DNA of 64,000 nt from Effrenium voratum (Eukaryota; Sar; Dinophyceae; Suessiales; Symbiodiniaceae): NCBI GenBank assembly GCA_963377175.1, contig CAUJNA010000521.1, positions 1 to 64,000 on the forward strand. Direction: 5' to 3'. Shown here piece by piece: positions 9,790-19,062 of this stretch. The position numbers and the translations under genes are program-made. The notes beneath the pieces were generated by a model that did not search any database, had not been told where the DNA came from, and worked only from the letters and a program-made list of their open reading frames with translations. How positions within the stretch are numbered: position 1 is the stretch's first letter; the number at the start of each line of letters is the position of its first letter.

Positions 9790-11130
9790 TTTGACGCCGC
9801 GGACCGGGCTGTTCTGGTGCGAAGGCAGCTCATGGCCGTCGGAGAGCCCCAGGTGGCCATCAGCGCCCGGCGCAGTACTGCGGGGGAGGCTGAGGCGGGC
9901 ACCAGGATCCGAGAGGCCGGAGGAGCACGAGGTGCGTGCGAGGCGCTGGGGTACCGGGGCCAGCGCCTGGCCGGCTTGGCGACAAGATCTTCCTGAAGCT
10001 GCTCAAGGCGAAACGGAAAGTGCCCGCGCGCGGAGAGGCAGAAGACCCTGGCCGCGCGGACGGCAAGTGCGCGCTGTGCGGCTGCGGGCACGGCCGGCGC
10101 CGGAGCTGGACCACGTGGTGCCGGTGAGCAGGCCCTTGCGCAAACCCTGCGGCGCTGTGCGGCGACTGCGCGAGAAGACGCTGAGAGAGAGCGCGCAGCC
10201 CACCAGCCTGGAGAGCCGCGTGGCGCCCGGCGTCTGGAGTACGCCCGGAGCCCCAAGCTGCCCCTGGTTTTTGAGGCGCAGGCGTGCCACAAGGACGCTC
10301 TGTACGTCGGCGTGGACGTGGTGCGCTGCAGGCGCAACGGACGGCCAACGCCCTTTCTGCCCATCCGGCCCGGCGGGACGTACGTGGGGCCCGGCTGGTA
10401 CCCGAAGGTTTCGGCCGCGATGGACCTGGGCGTCTGCCGCGGGACCACATTGTGTTGGGCATCTCCGCGCGGAGCCACGTGGACACGGCGACGCTGCGCC
10501 ACACGCTGGAGCGCATGGACCCGCGTGGCCCGAGGGCGCCAAGCTCAGCGTGAACGCGATGATAGGCCTGTGGGCGCGCAGCACGGAGGGGTCTACAGCG
10601 TGCGCAGCAGCAGCAAGTCGTCTACGCCAGGAGGCTGCTGAGCAACGGCCTACCGCCCCATCCATGACGCGGTCCTGGGCTTTGAGCACTGCATGGTGGC
10701 CAAGGCCCGGCGCATCCTGGACGCCGCCGCGCAACCTGGCGCAGGTGAAGACGACTGTCTGTGACGCAGCGGCTGCCGAAGCGCTTCACGGAGCGGCTGC
10801 GGGCGCTGGAGGCTGCGCCACCCGGACGGACGCCGGTCTACGCGTAGAAGAGACAAAGCCGTTGCTGGGCAGCAGCAGGGCGCCGCGCATGGAGGCGGAG
10901 CGCCCAAACAACGGAGGTGGAACGAGGTGGACGACCCTGTGGCCCACTGCCTGTCGAACAACTCCCTGGGCCTGCCGGGCACCGGAAAGACGCACCTGGC
11001 CCGGACCATTGTGGCGAGGCTGCGAGCGCACTGGTGTCCAAGACGCACTGCTCCGCGCAGAACCTGGGGCTGGGGGCGCAGACGGCCGACCACTGGGTGC
11101 GCAGGTACGTGAGTAGTAAGGAAAGGCAGC
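9790..11130 (+). pseudogene. Polinton-associated HNH endonuclease / P-loop helicase-like gene, multiply frameshifted
   Basis: Reading across plus frames gives LGYRGQRLAGLA and KIFLKLLKAKR (9945-10020). An HNH nuclease core follows: CALCG (10068-10082), ELDHVVPV (10103-10126) and LCGDC (10156-10170), the two Cys pairs and the HNH histidine. It continues with QPTSLESR, KLPLVFEAQ, KLSVNAMIGLWAR (10530-10570), GFEHCMVAKARRILDA (10680-10730) and finally LGLPGTGKTHLARTIVARL, a Walker A loop at 10968-11020. KTHCSAQNLGLGAQTADHW follows. The order suggests a viral replication protein with an HNH module ahead of a superfamily-1-like ATPase. I count at least six frame changes, and the 3' end is missing. 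The 441-residue ORF 9791-11116 is only partly in the true frame. Confidence 0.5.
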
Positions 11131-11149
11131 TTAAAGAAACCTAACTATT

Positions 11150-11800
11150 TGTGATTTTTGGGCCAAAAACGCTCCAAAACGGCCTTTTTTCGCCCAAAAA
11201 ACGCTTGTCACCAGCGATGTCACCGCTTCGTCGCCGCTCCGTTTTTGGTGCAAAAAGCGCTGAAAACGGCGAACTCCGAAAAGTGCGTTTTTTCGTGTCC
11301 GGCGTCAAAAGTGGTGCCCGGGCCTCCAAATTCGCTCGTTTTCCTCCGAAAACCGGTTCCAGGCGTTCGCCGTGCTCCGAAATCCGTTTTCTGGCCCGAA
11401 AAGCCTGCGAATTCCAGCCCGCTGAGCTCGTCGCCGCTTGTCACCGCTTTGTCACCGCTCGCTTTTTGGGCGCAAAAGTGCGCAAAACCGGGCCCAGTTC
11501 TCTCCGCAGGGTTTTTCGCGGCCCGGCAGCCCGCCGAGGACCTGGCTCGGAGCCCGACAGCCAGCCGAGGTTCTCTATGTAACACGTCAGCCTGCTGAAT
11601 TAGTCACCGCCGATGTCACCGGTGTCTAACACGTCAGCCCGCCGAGGTGCCGGGGTGGAATCGAACCTCCTAAGCCATCTCACCATCGGCTTTTGTTACC
11701 GTCCCAAAACGGCGCTTTTTGGCCCAAAAACGCTCTCACCACGATGTCACTCTTTGGGGCCGAAAAGTGCGCAAAAGCGCCCCAGTTGTCGAGAGGACAC
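11150..11800. repeat. Non-coding block of diverged internal repeats
   Basis: Segments such as GTCACCGCTTTGTCACCGC, CGCTTTTTGGGCGCAAAAG and GTGCGCAAAACC recur at about 11190-11290, 11420-11510 and 11690-11790. Open frames are present in several phases but follow the repeat. No gene is supported. Confidence 0.6.
11648..11690 (-). other. tRNA-like fragment (B box)
   Basis: On the minus strand, GGTTCGATTCC matches the pol III B-box consensus exactly. It is followed by CACCCCGGCA, like a tRNA T-arm and acceptor 3' strand. The 5' half does not fold into a full tRNA, so this is at most a tRNA relic or SINE head. Confidence 0.3.
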
Positions 11801-11837
11801 GGTTCTTGCCAAGTTTGAGTCAATAATGGAACCGGGT

Positions 11838-11928
11838 GACTCATCAATGGCTCATGAATGGGCAAGGTTGGTTCATGAATGGGCAAGGTTGGTTCATGAA
11901 TGGGCAAGGTTGGCTCATGAATGCCCCG
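11838..11928. repeat. 21-bp tandem repeat, about four copies
   Basis: The unit contains TCATGAATGGGCAAGGTTG. The first and last copies differ by single bases. Confidence 0.9.
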
Positions 11929-12010
11929 CAGGTCATAGCTGCTGAGACAAGACCGACGCCATCGGTCAATTCATCAGAGGCCTCATGAGTGAAGGACCTC
12001 GCTTCGTGCC

Positions 12011-12088
12011 CAGTGTCCGACACCATAGGACACTGCGTCATTCCACACTTCGCGTACAGGTAGGGCGTGTTGTGAAAGTACAACACCC
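12011..12088. promoter_or_regulatory. Paired hairpins upstream of a second fibre-type start
   Basis: CAGTGTCC (12011-12018) pairs with GGACACTG (12028-12035), matching the hairpin at 3720-3744. A second stem, GTGTTGT paired with ACAACAC, lies at about 12069-12088. The fibre-type ATG is at 12129. Conservation of the first hairpin next to both fibre starts is the only evidence for a regulatory role. Confidence 0.45.
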
Positions 12089-12128
12089 CTGCGTTACGAA
12101 TTCGTGTAACACCTACTCCTAAGAAAAC

Positions 12129-12208
12129 ATGTTTGAAGGACCTGTCACGGGCAACATCCCGGAAATCCTGGACAACGGAGAGGTGACTGACGGCACGCGG
12201 CGGGCATG
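12129..12208 (+). pseudogene. 5' end of a second fibre-type gene
   Basis: AAACATG opens MFEGPVTGNIPEILDNGEV, which matches the N-terminus of the gene at 1127-3513. After about 24 codons the sequence switches to integrase coding at about 12205, so only the start of the gene survives. The leader MFEGPVTGNIPE also shows what the other copy lost. Confidence 0.6.
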
Positions 12209-12849
12209 AAGAAGGTGTTCCAAGCCCTGGGGGTGCCGGCCAACGTGTACTCCGACGACGGCTCCGAGATCAAGAGGGAGTTCAAGGAGCTGATGGATTT
12301 CTGGGACGTCGAGAAGCAGGTGACCAGGGGCCACGCCTACTTCGCGGAGCGCACCATCCGCACCATCAAGGAGGCCATGTTGCGCCGCATAGCAGCCGGA
12401 GCGGGCCGGCGGGGGCAGTGGCACCTCATGCTGGCTGACATCTTGAGCCAAATTAACGGAAGGAAGCACGCTACCACGCAGGTGGCGCCTACTCTGACCC
12501 CGAAATGGCAGAGATTGCTCTGCGCAACATCGAGCGCAGGGCCAAGCACAAGGTGACCCGCCCGGAAATCAAGGTCGGGGATATGGTTCGGATCAGGGTT
12601 AAGCCGATCGAAAGCAGGGGCTCCTACAGGGTCAACGAGATTGCCTGGAGCGAAAAGGTATACAGGGTAGCCTCCGCCGAGAGCGGGGAGATGGGGGCGA
12701 GGTTTGGCTTCGAGGGGTGGCCGGAAAAGGTGGTGCGCAGGGATCTCCGAAAAGTCCCCGAAAACTCAGCTCCCGAACCGCGGGGGCTGGAGGTGCAGCC
12801 CCGCCAGAGGAGGCTACAGAGAGGCCCCAGGCTCCCACCTCCTTTTTGA
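12206..12849 (+). pseudogene. Polinton retrovirus-type integrase (rve), central and C-terminal part
   Basis: GVPANVYSDDGSEIKREFKE carries the second catalytic Asp of the DDE core. TRGHAYFAERTIRTIKEAML carries the Glu and its following helix, and ADILSQINGRKHATTQVAP matches the usual segment after the core. A frameshift near 12500 leads to 12505-12849, with KVGDMVRIRVKPIESRG and EIAWSEKVYRV, the C-terminal SH3-like module. The zinc finger and first Asp are missing, because the 5' side is fused to a fibre-gene start. Integrases of this kind insert Polintons and leave 6-bp target duplications. Degenerate; about 190 residues remain. Confidence 0.75.
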
Positions 12850-12933
12850 TTCTTCTACTTGTCCGACAGCTCCGCCTGCCACTCACTGATGAGCTCCTTC
12901 ACATCGGTTCGGGGGCTGCTCGGCGAGCCCTTG

Positions 12934-13352
12934 TCATCTCTGACTTTCCAATTTTCCCAGCCCGTACCACGTGATATCGCTCTCAAACCAGCGCAGGGCA
13001 AGCTCTGCCCGCTGTGCGCGCGTGGCCGGGGTGCGAAGAGCCGTACAGATCTTGCGCACCTCTCCCAAGACTTCCTGCGAGTGCTCGGTGTTTTCGAGCT
13101 CGCACGCAAGGCGTCGGACTTCCACGAGCGCGCCGTCCAGCTGCTCATCGAGGAGCTCGATGCGGCGGCGCTGGTGCGAGCGCTCGGCCTCAAGCAGCGC
13201 GTCTTCGCGAGGCCGCTTGGCGGGAGGCCGCTGGGCCGTCAGAGCAGCCGCAAGGCAGCGAGCGTCCGCCCACGCGGCAGGCTTCTCCAGAAGCCATGCC
13301 TGCACGCATCGGAAGGCCTTGGAGGAAGTCATCTTGAGCAGCTGCGGCGGAA
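12934..13352 (-). pseudogene. Small Polinton-associated helical protein, copy 2
   Basis: From the ATG at about 13332 the frame reads MTSSKAFRCVQAWLLEKPAA, then CLAAALTAQRPP and EDALLEAERSHQRRRIELL, and continues as a charged helix to about 12934. The first third is nearly identical to the minus-strand ORF ending at 5929. The shared DNA stops exactly at 13350 (GCTGCGGCGGA), next to the LINE A hexamer, which marks the edge of the insertion. No known family; the helix and basic patches suggest a small structural or DNA-binding protein. Confidence 0.5.
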
Positions 13353-16136
13353 TCCAGTAATGGAATTTGGTCAGGATAAAGTTCACGAAGTTCTGGAAAG
13401 GATTCAAGAAACTTTCTCAAATGTGGGGCATTGGCCCACACCCATGTTTTCCGCCAGTCGATTTGCATAGACCAGACGTCCATAAAAACTCTGGTTACTT
13501 CAAAAGCGGCAGCCCACTGAGTTGAGGTGTGTGCAGTGAAGTTGATGTTATCAACATATGTAGTGGGTGCGGCAGCAGTCTGTGATGCATGGTAATGAAA
13601 CAGGAAGCCAAAAGCCAGCATTGCACAAACCGAGAGAGCGCATCCTTCTGGAACACCAGTAAATGAAGGAATTTGTTGTCCATAAGGACCATGGAACGTG
13701 AATCGTCTAGAAAGGTTGCGAAGTCCTGCCATCCACACTGCAACGAGATTGGAAGGCACATTGAGGTGCTCCATCAATTGTCCAAGTGGAATTCGTGGCA
13801 GCAGATTCAGCTGCAAACTGTTGTAGCCAGGAAAAAACCCGAACTCCACGGCCTGGAAGTCCACCAGATATGGCGGCAGGGAAAAAAGAAGTCCAGGATC
13901 TCAATATGAAAAAAGCTGAGAACTTGGTGAATAAACGGACAATGCAGCCGATAATGGTTATCGGACGTGCATCTGTTGTGTAACGCGGATTGTCTGTCTT
14001 TCCAAGCAGAGATACACGAGCCCGCATGAAAGGTTCTGGAAATTCACCACAGTCAAGAACACGACCACACAATGAAATGAGATGCCGCAAGGCCAAAAGC
14101 GGGATAATTTTCAATTCTTCAAATCTCCAACCGCAGGCGCCTGCTGCCGAACCTGATTTGGTAAGTGACAACACATGAGACCATGCTGAGGGGTCTTGCC
14201 AGGGAATATCAATCTGAGGAAGAGTGTGCACACACTGTACCACCGTTTCGCAGGCTTCTTCCCACGACGACACTGGTTCAAATTGATCTCGTTGCCAGAA
14301 TGTATTCCAATAATTTGTGAATACATAATCAAGTTCACAAACTCGCGTAGCTGACTGTTGTTGCGTCAGAGTTCCAACTGTCGGGCATACTCCTGAAATA
14401 ATCTGGAGATACACGTAAGAGCCATGGATATGCCGCACAATGACCTGGGCGTCACCAAATGTAGCTGGCATGCCACATGAAAAGGCAACAGCCTCGTTGA
14501 TGGACACGATGGCATCACCTTTGGGTGACCTTTGTAGGCGAGCAGTTGCGGTAACATTGTGTTCGATCCACTTGATCGGGGGCGGCCCTTTTCCACGCAG
14601 GTCAGCAAACAGGGATTTGAGATTACCCTTTTTGGCTTCAAATGCTAATCTTGCTTTGAAATGTTCCTTACGTTGCTTGGCTTCATTTTTGACCAAGATG
14701 TCCGCATCAAACTTGACAAGTTGGAAAGCAGTAAACAGGAAATCAGAGTCTGGACATTGCTGCGGGACAAAGAAAATACCTTCTTGTCCCAAAAGCCAGG
14801 ATGAAAAAGAATGTCCAAAACCTCTGGCGCGCAAAATAGCATGCCATTCATTTTGATGTTGAATATGCAACTGGGTGCAGCGCCTAGGGCATAGAACAGG
14901 AGTGTGTTCCAGTGCGACACGAGATCTGAAGAGACCTTGCAATCGGCGCACTTGTCTGACTTTGTGATGTGATGGCAAAGAAGTTGTATCATCTGGTGGG
15001 TTGTATCCGCCACTCCAACATTGCCTAATGGTCTTAGGCGGCCGCATTTTTCGAAGAGGCTGCCATTGGCATCTACCCCTCTGTCGCTGCGGAAGATGAT
15101 GTTGTCCATGTTCATTGGCTTGTTGACGATACATGTGAACTGACTGCTCAATATTGTGTGACCAGTATGTAAACTGCTCTTGCAAGGACAAGTTGGAATC
15201 AGTCAAGAAAGGGTGTCGATCACATTGCTGCACATATTCAGTCTCAAAGGATTCTGAAGGCGGCGGGTCATCACTCCATGTAGCTGGCAAAACCCATCGA
15301 TACTGCACTGGTATGACATCATCGAAAACAAAGTCCAAAAAGAGCGGAGCATGGACGTCAATCTTCTTCAGCACATCGACAAAGGCATGCTGTAAATATG
15401 GAACCAGGGTGGGGTGAATCAATGCGGTGTCATGGTAGGTGGAATCTTTACAAGTTGGCTGCAAGGTAACCCCCTGCCGTTGAAACCACTCAAATACTTC
15501 AATGAACCCAAGCGACTGAAAAGAACCAAAGGAATCCAACTGTTGTGGCCGGACGTTAAAGTCACCGACAATCAAGCTGGGTATCTTATATGACGATGCC
15601 AAGTCAAACGCCTGACGAAGGATCTCATTGTTTACTTTGCCATCCGCGTCCCTGCAAGTGGGGACACCATAAACGGCAATCAAAAGGACATCAAAAGGTC
15701 CTAGACGGATCAAACATGGCAAAAGCCGGCCAGAAGTAAAAGCGGAACATGTGGTGGGCGCATATAAATAGCGAGCAGGCACCTTGGAAAAAACCGCCAC
15801 TCCAGAATTTTGACCTCGAAACAAGGTAGCACTTGAGTCCGAGATCTTTTTCACATCCACTGGAGCTCCCCATAATGGAGTATGAGACGATTTGCGCAAC
15901 TTGCGCGAGATCATCTCCTGTGAGGCCAAGGTAGCGCAGGTCTCTGAAAGCGCAGTAACATGAGAATCAATGGTGTCAAGGTGATCAATTTTACCAAGGA
16001 TGGACCCCACGTTGGAGACGCACACTCGAACAAGTTGTGGTCCAGGGTGAGAAGCCTCACCCACCCTACACCCCGTGTAGCGATTAAAGTCGCTTTGCAA
16101 AGATGGACACCTGGCATGAATTTGGATGACTACCAT
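13353..16136 (-). pseudogene. LINE A endonuclease and reverse transcriptase
   Basis: The ATG at 16136 opens a frame with CRVGEASHPGPQ, then an apurinic/apyrimidinic-type endonuclease: CVSNVGSILGK, ALSETCAT (catalytic Glu), LIVGDFNVRPQQ (Asp-Phe-Asn) and KIDVHAPLFLDF (in place of SDHxP). A basic linker (PQRQRGRCQ, KVRQVRRLQGLFRSR) leads to RT fingers (MRARVSLLGKTDN, DARPITIIGCIVRLF). A frameshift at about 13790 moves to the frame 13359-13864, with NLLPRIPLGQLMEHL, motif B FTGVPEGCALSVCAM and motif C TTYVDNINF. YVDN replaces the usual YADD. The palm is cut after DQIPLL by the Polinton-derived block and resumes at 9387. It follows the ORF1 stop by 33 bp. Confidence 0.85.
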
Positions 16137-16169
16137 GTAGAGCCATCCGAAAATGTAAAAACCTCGAGG

Positions 16170-17888
16170 TCAGTCAGACATGTCACTGATGTGATCAGCT
16201 CCATCTGCTGGACGTTTGGAAGGGCGCTGTCTGGCTCCCAAATTTTGCAAGAGCTTCTTGAGATCGGAGAACTCTGAAGTCATGCGTGCCTCCTGCTTGG
16301 ATACTGCCGCTTCCAAAGACGATTGGAAAGTGCCATGTAGCTGTTGAATCTCACCTGTAAGTTGCTGACGAACATCTGCAAACTCCTTGCTGCAAGCTTG
16401 ACGGAACTTCGCATTCTCCTTTGCGTCAGTTTGCTGTTGCTGCTGAAGTTGCTCAAAATGAGTCTTCAGTTCATGGATTTGCTTTTCGTTCTGTGCCAGA
16501 CGAACATTGTCGTTGACTGATGAGCTCGAGGATATTGCTTTGCTTGTGGACATCCATGGATCAAATATCTGAAGTGGATCGACTTTCTGATCTGGCAGTG
16601 TAGTCTTGATGTCATTGGGCATCTCACCAGCACGGAGAACTTGGATGCCTCCGGAGCGTTGGAAGTTGCGCACAACCTCCTTAATGAGGACATAGTGGTT
16701 ATTCAGAGGAATCGTCGTAGCTGGTGGGTCCTTGGAGGAGGTCACAAGCCAGGTTGAAGCTGAAAGCTGCCGTGTAGGTCGGGCTTGCCAATTGTGGTGG
16801 CCAAGCCATGTGATAATAACTGAACTGGTTGTCCCGGGCGGGCAATTTTCAATCTTCCATGTTCGATGACCAGTGTCATCGGGCGGCAAAGGTTCTGAAG
16901 GACGAAGGTGTTTCCAGGCAAGTTCAAATTGGTCCTTACTGACCCTAATGCCAAGGTGGCCTTTGGGCGATTTGACGATTCCAAGCTGCGAATTCATTTT
17001 GAGAGCAATTGGTGCCATCTGCGATTTTGGCTGGTTCAGCCAAATCACTCTGAAAGCATTCTGATTGAGTCCTTTGCTATCATCATGCAAAGGTGACATG
17101 TAAACGGAATTGTGGCCACTCTGCGCCAACAAAGCAGCCACGTCCTCATCCAGAATACGGCCGGCGAACGCAAAAATTTGAGCCTCCTGTGGTGTAACGC
17201 GCTTCCTGCCAGGAGATGACCAGGAACGCCCCCAAGGCGGGGCCAGCAAAGGCTGTTTCTTGTGGAATCTACCAAGAGCTGTGCGAATCGGCTGTGAAAT
17301 GAACGCATCCCATTGTTGATCAGCAAATTCATCACGATACACCCGAAAAAGCCAAATGGAAGAACTCGGCAGAGCAATGGCCCTCTGTTCATCTTTCTCA
17401 AACTTCACATTCTTCTTTCCCAATTGGTGAGCACAAACGGCCACTACGACCGTTTCGCCAGAAACGGTTTTCGCAGGAATGGACATGGAATTGCAATGCT
17501 GATTGTCTGTTGCTGGGCACCGTCCAAGCACACACATCAAGAGTTCATGATCTACAAGCTGAGCGCATGTGAGAAAATGTCTCGCCTGCTGCGGGTCCAA
17601 CAAAGCAATCCCGGGCGGGCTTTGTGCTGAGATCTCAAACAGGAGGGCAAGCTCAGTATTATCGGTTGATGAGAAGTGAGCCAAATCCAATTGGAGTTGT
17701 GATGCAGAAATGGGTCTCTGTCTCTTGCGCTGAAACTGAGGCAACACCAGGCCTGGCGGCATCTTCAGTGATGCAGCTGAAGACATACCCAGGAGCGATT
17801 TGGCCAATTTGATCTCATCCGAAAGCAAAGAGGATTTCCTGAAGCGATCAAACCCAAGCGCATCAATGGCGTTTTGCGACCACTCCAT
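16170..17888 (-). CDS. LINE A ORF1-like protein with C-terminal coiled coil
   Basis: A 572-residue frame begins at 17888 and probably continues the upstream ubiquitin-like frame after a frameshift. The middle part holds PPWGRSWSSPGRKRV, then SVYMSPLHDD and AFRVIWLNQP. The same order (LWGRSWRTASKQVA, VYTETRED, AFRILWLPKD) occurs in LINE B at 28993-29622, which defines a conserved domain not known to me. Residues about 455-545 form a Gln-rich coiled coil (NEKQIHELKTHFEQLQQQQQ). The tail RQRPSKRPADG is basic. By position it would be the RNA-binding/chaperone ORF1 of the LINE; that role is inferred. It stops 33 bp before the endonuclease ATG. Confidence 0.6.
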   Translation of the reverse strand: MEWSQNAIDALGFDRFRKSSLLSDEIKLAKSLLGMSSAASLKMPPGLVLPQFQRKRQRPISASQLQLDLAHFSSTDNTELALLFEISAQSPPGIALLDPQQARHFLTCAQLVDHELLMCVLGRCPATDNQHCNSMSIPAKTVSGETVVVAVCAHQLGKKNVKFEKDEQRAIALPSSSIWLFRVYRDEFADQQWDAFISQPIRTALGRFHKKQPLLAPPWGRSWSSPGRKRVTPQEAQIFAFAGRILDEDVAALLAQSGHNSVYMSPLHDDSKGLNQNAFRVIWLNQPKSQMAPIALKMNSQLGIVKSPKGHLGIRVSKDQFELAWKHLRPSEPLPPDDTGHRTWKIENCPPGTTSSVIITWLGHHNWQARPTRQLSASTWLVTSSKDPPATTIPLNNHYVLIKEVVRNFQRSGGIQVLRAGEMPNDIKTTLPDQKVDPLQIFDPWMSTSKAISSSSSVNDNVRLAQNEKQIHELKTHFEQLQQQQQTDAKENAKFRQACSKEFADVRQQLTGEIQQLHGTFQSSLEAAVSKQEARMTSEFSDLKKLLQNLGARQRPSKRPADGADHISDMSD

Positions 17889-18382
17889 TGCTTCATCGAC
17901 TGAGCACCGTGTTCCTGCAGGAAAGAAGCAACAGCACGCCTTGCCTCAAGAACTTTGTCGGCTGATGTTTCACTTGGGCCTCCACCATGCAGAGAGTATC
18001 TGAGGTGTATCTTGATAGACGAGGTCTGATTTGCCATGAAATCACCTATTGCAAATTCAGGCGAGGCCTGCCTACCAGCAATCACGATTCGACAAATAGG
18101 AGCAATACAGATGACGTTGTTGGCAAAAAGCCATGCATCAACAATTGTTTGCAAGGTCTGCCGTGGTGCCATGAATCCTTTCCAAAGAAGAGATCCATCA
18201 AAGTCAATGTAAGCAAATGCGGCCTCACTCTGAGAGACGTGCAGTAAGTGCGAGTCCAGGAAGGAGGTGAAATAACGAGAATTCACCAGGATTGCAGTGT
18301 CAGCTGAGTCCATGCCGAAACCAGTCCTAGATGGTAAAAGTTTTGCACCAACCCTGTCATCTTCAAAAACAGGGAGGTGCAT
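17765..18382 (-). pseudogene. LINE A ubiquitin-like domain segment
   Basis: Residues about 56-135 of this frame (18217-17978) read like a ubiquitin fold: FAYIDFDGSLLWKGF as the first hairpin, TLQTIVDAW as the helix, CRIVIAGRQASPEFAIGDF where ubiquitin has RLIFAGKQLEDGRTLSDY, and SIKIHLRYSLHGGG ending in glycines like LRLRGG. A helical segment (SADKVLEARRAVASFLQEHG) follows, as it does after the last repeat in LINE B. The frame overlaps its neighbours at both ends, showing frameshifts in what was one ORF. The fold is judged by eye. Confidence 0.6.
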
Positions 18383-19038
18383 CCAACAAGCGCAGCAAGT
18401 GCTGTAGCTTCAAAATCCCTTAGGCAGTTGGCACACTTGACAAAGTCGGCATCTTCAAAGTCACAAACGATAGCACGGTCAGCAAGCTGGAAGATTGAAG
18501 CATCCTTCCTGTCCAAAGCCATCTGTGTAAATCTGAGATTTTGACACAGCTGCGCATGAGTAAGCGGTGCACTGATGGAGGATCCTTGATCTAGATTCAC
18601 GTCAATCACACGAGCAATTGCCACGGTGTGCAAATCCAACTGCAAGTGAATGGAATGCCTGTTTGACCACGACTCACACTGTTGTAAACTATCCAGGGCA
18701 AATTGAAATGTCACACCTGCTGGACAAATTGCCATGCCTCCATGCCAGAAGATCAAGCGCACATGCTTCAAGGCCTGTTTCAGGAAGTGTGTCGATAGAA
18801 AGGTGCCATCTTCATTCCACACATGCAAGATACGATCACAGGCATCTTGAATCTCAGCAGTGGTTGGCACGCAACTAAACACTTGGCAATGAAGATGGGG
18901 AAGCTCAACCAAGCTCCACACAATGAAAGGCTCTGTCGCTGAGAGTGTGACCGGAATAGTCAGTCTTCTCATTGGAGTCCTTGTGGATTTGAATCGCCTG
19001 GCTGCAGAGATTTGCAAATTCCTGGCTACAGGCATCAA
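18283..19038 (-). pseudogene. LINE A region between DNMT and ubiquitin-like domain
   Basis: A 251-residue frame starts 24 bp after the DNMT stop. It has no motif I can name. Alternating hydrophobic strands (LPHLHCQVFSCVPTTAEIQDA, HVRLIFWHGGMAICPAGV, HSIHLQLDLHTV) could be further, more diverged beta-grasp repeats, since LINE B has four at the matching place. A Cys pair (KCANCLRDF) is present near the C-terminus. The last part overlaps the next frame. Confidence 0.4.
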
Positions 19039-19062
19039 GTTGTGGCAATCGAAGGTCGTTGT

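Larger units (their letters stand above)
9394..13352. mobile_element. Polinton-derived composite block inserted in the LINE A RT
   Basis: The block is flanked by CCCAGT (9388-9393) and TCCAGT (13353-13358), a 5/6 match to the 6-bp duplications that Polintons make. Dropping the block and one hexamer rejoins the LINE frame as DQIPLLGVARIYNQRP, with no residue missing. Inside are an HNH/helicase gene fragment (+), repeats, a fibre start fused to an integrase fragment (+) and a small helical ORF (-). No terminal inverted repeat is evident, so it is probably an internally rearranged, non-autonomous derivative. Confidence 0.65.

Noticed and set aside
9791..11116. 441-codon plus ORF taken as one gene
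   Set aside because: The recognisable HNH and P-loop segments fall in several frames; only short parts of this ORF are in the true frame.
11151..11598. Three overlapping ORFs of 120-146 codons
   Set aside because: Their openness follows the internal repeats; compositions are not protein-like and no frame is favoured.
12440..12455. Second spliced-leader-like match (TTTGGCTCAAG on the minus strand)
   Set aside because: It lies inside the integrase coding sequence (ADILSQIN), not at an element end; the match is fortuitous.
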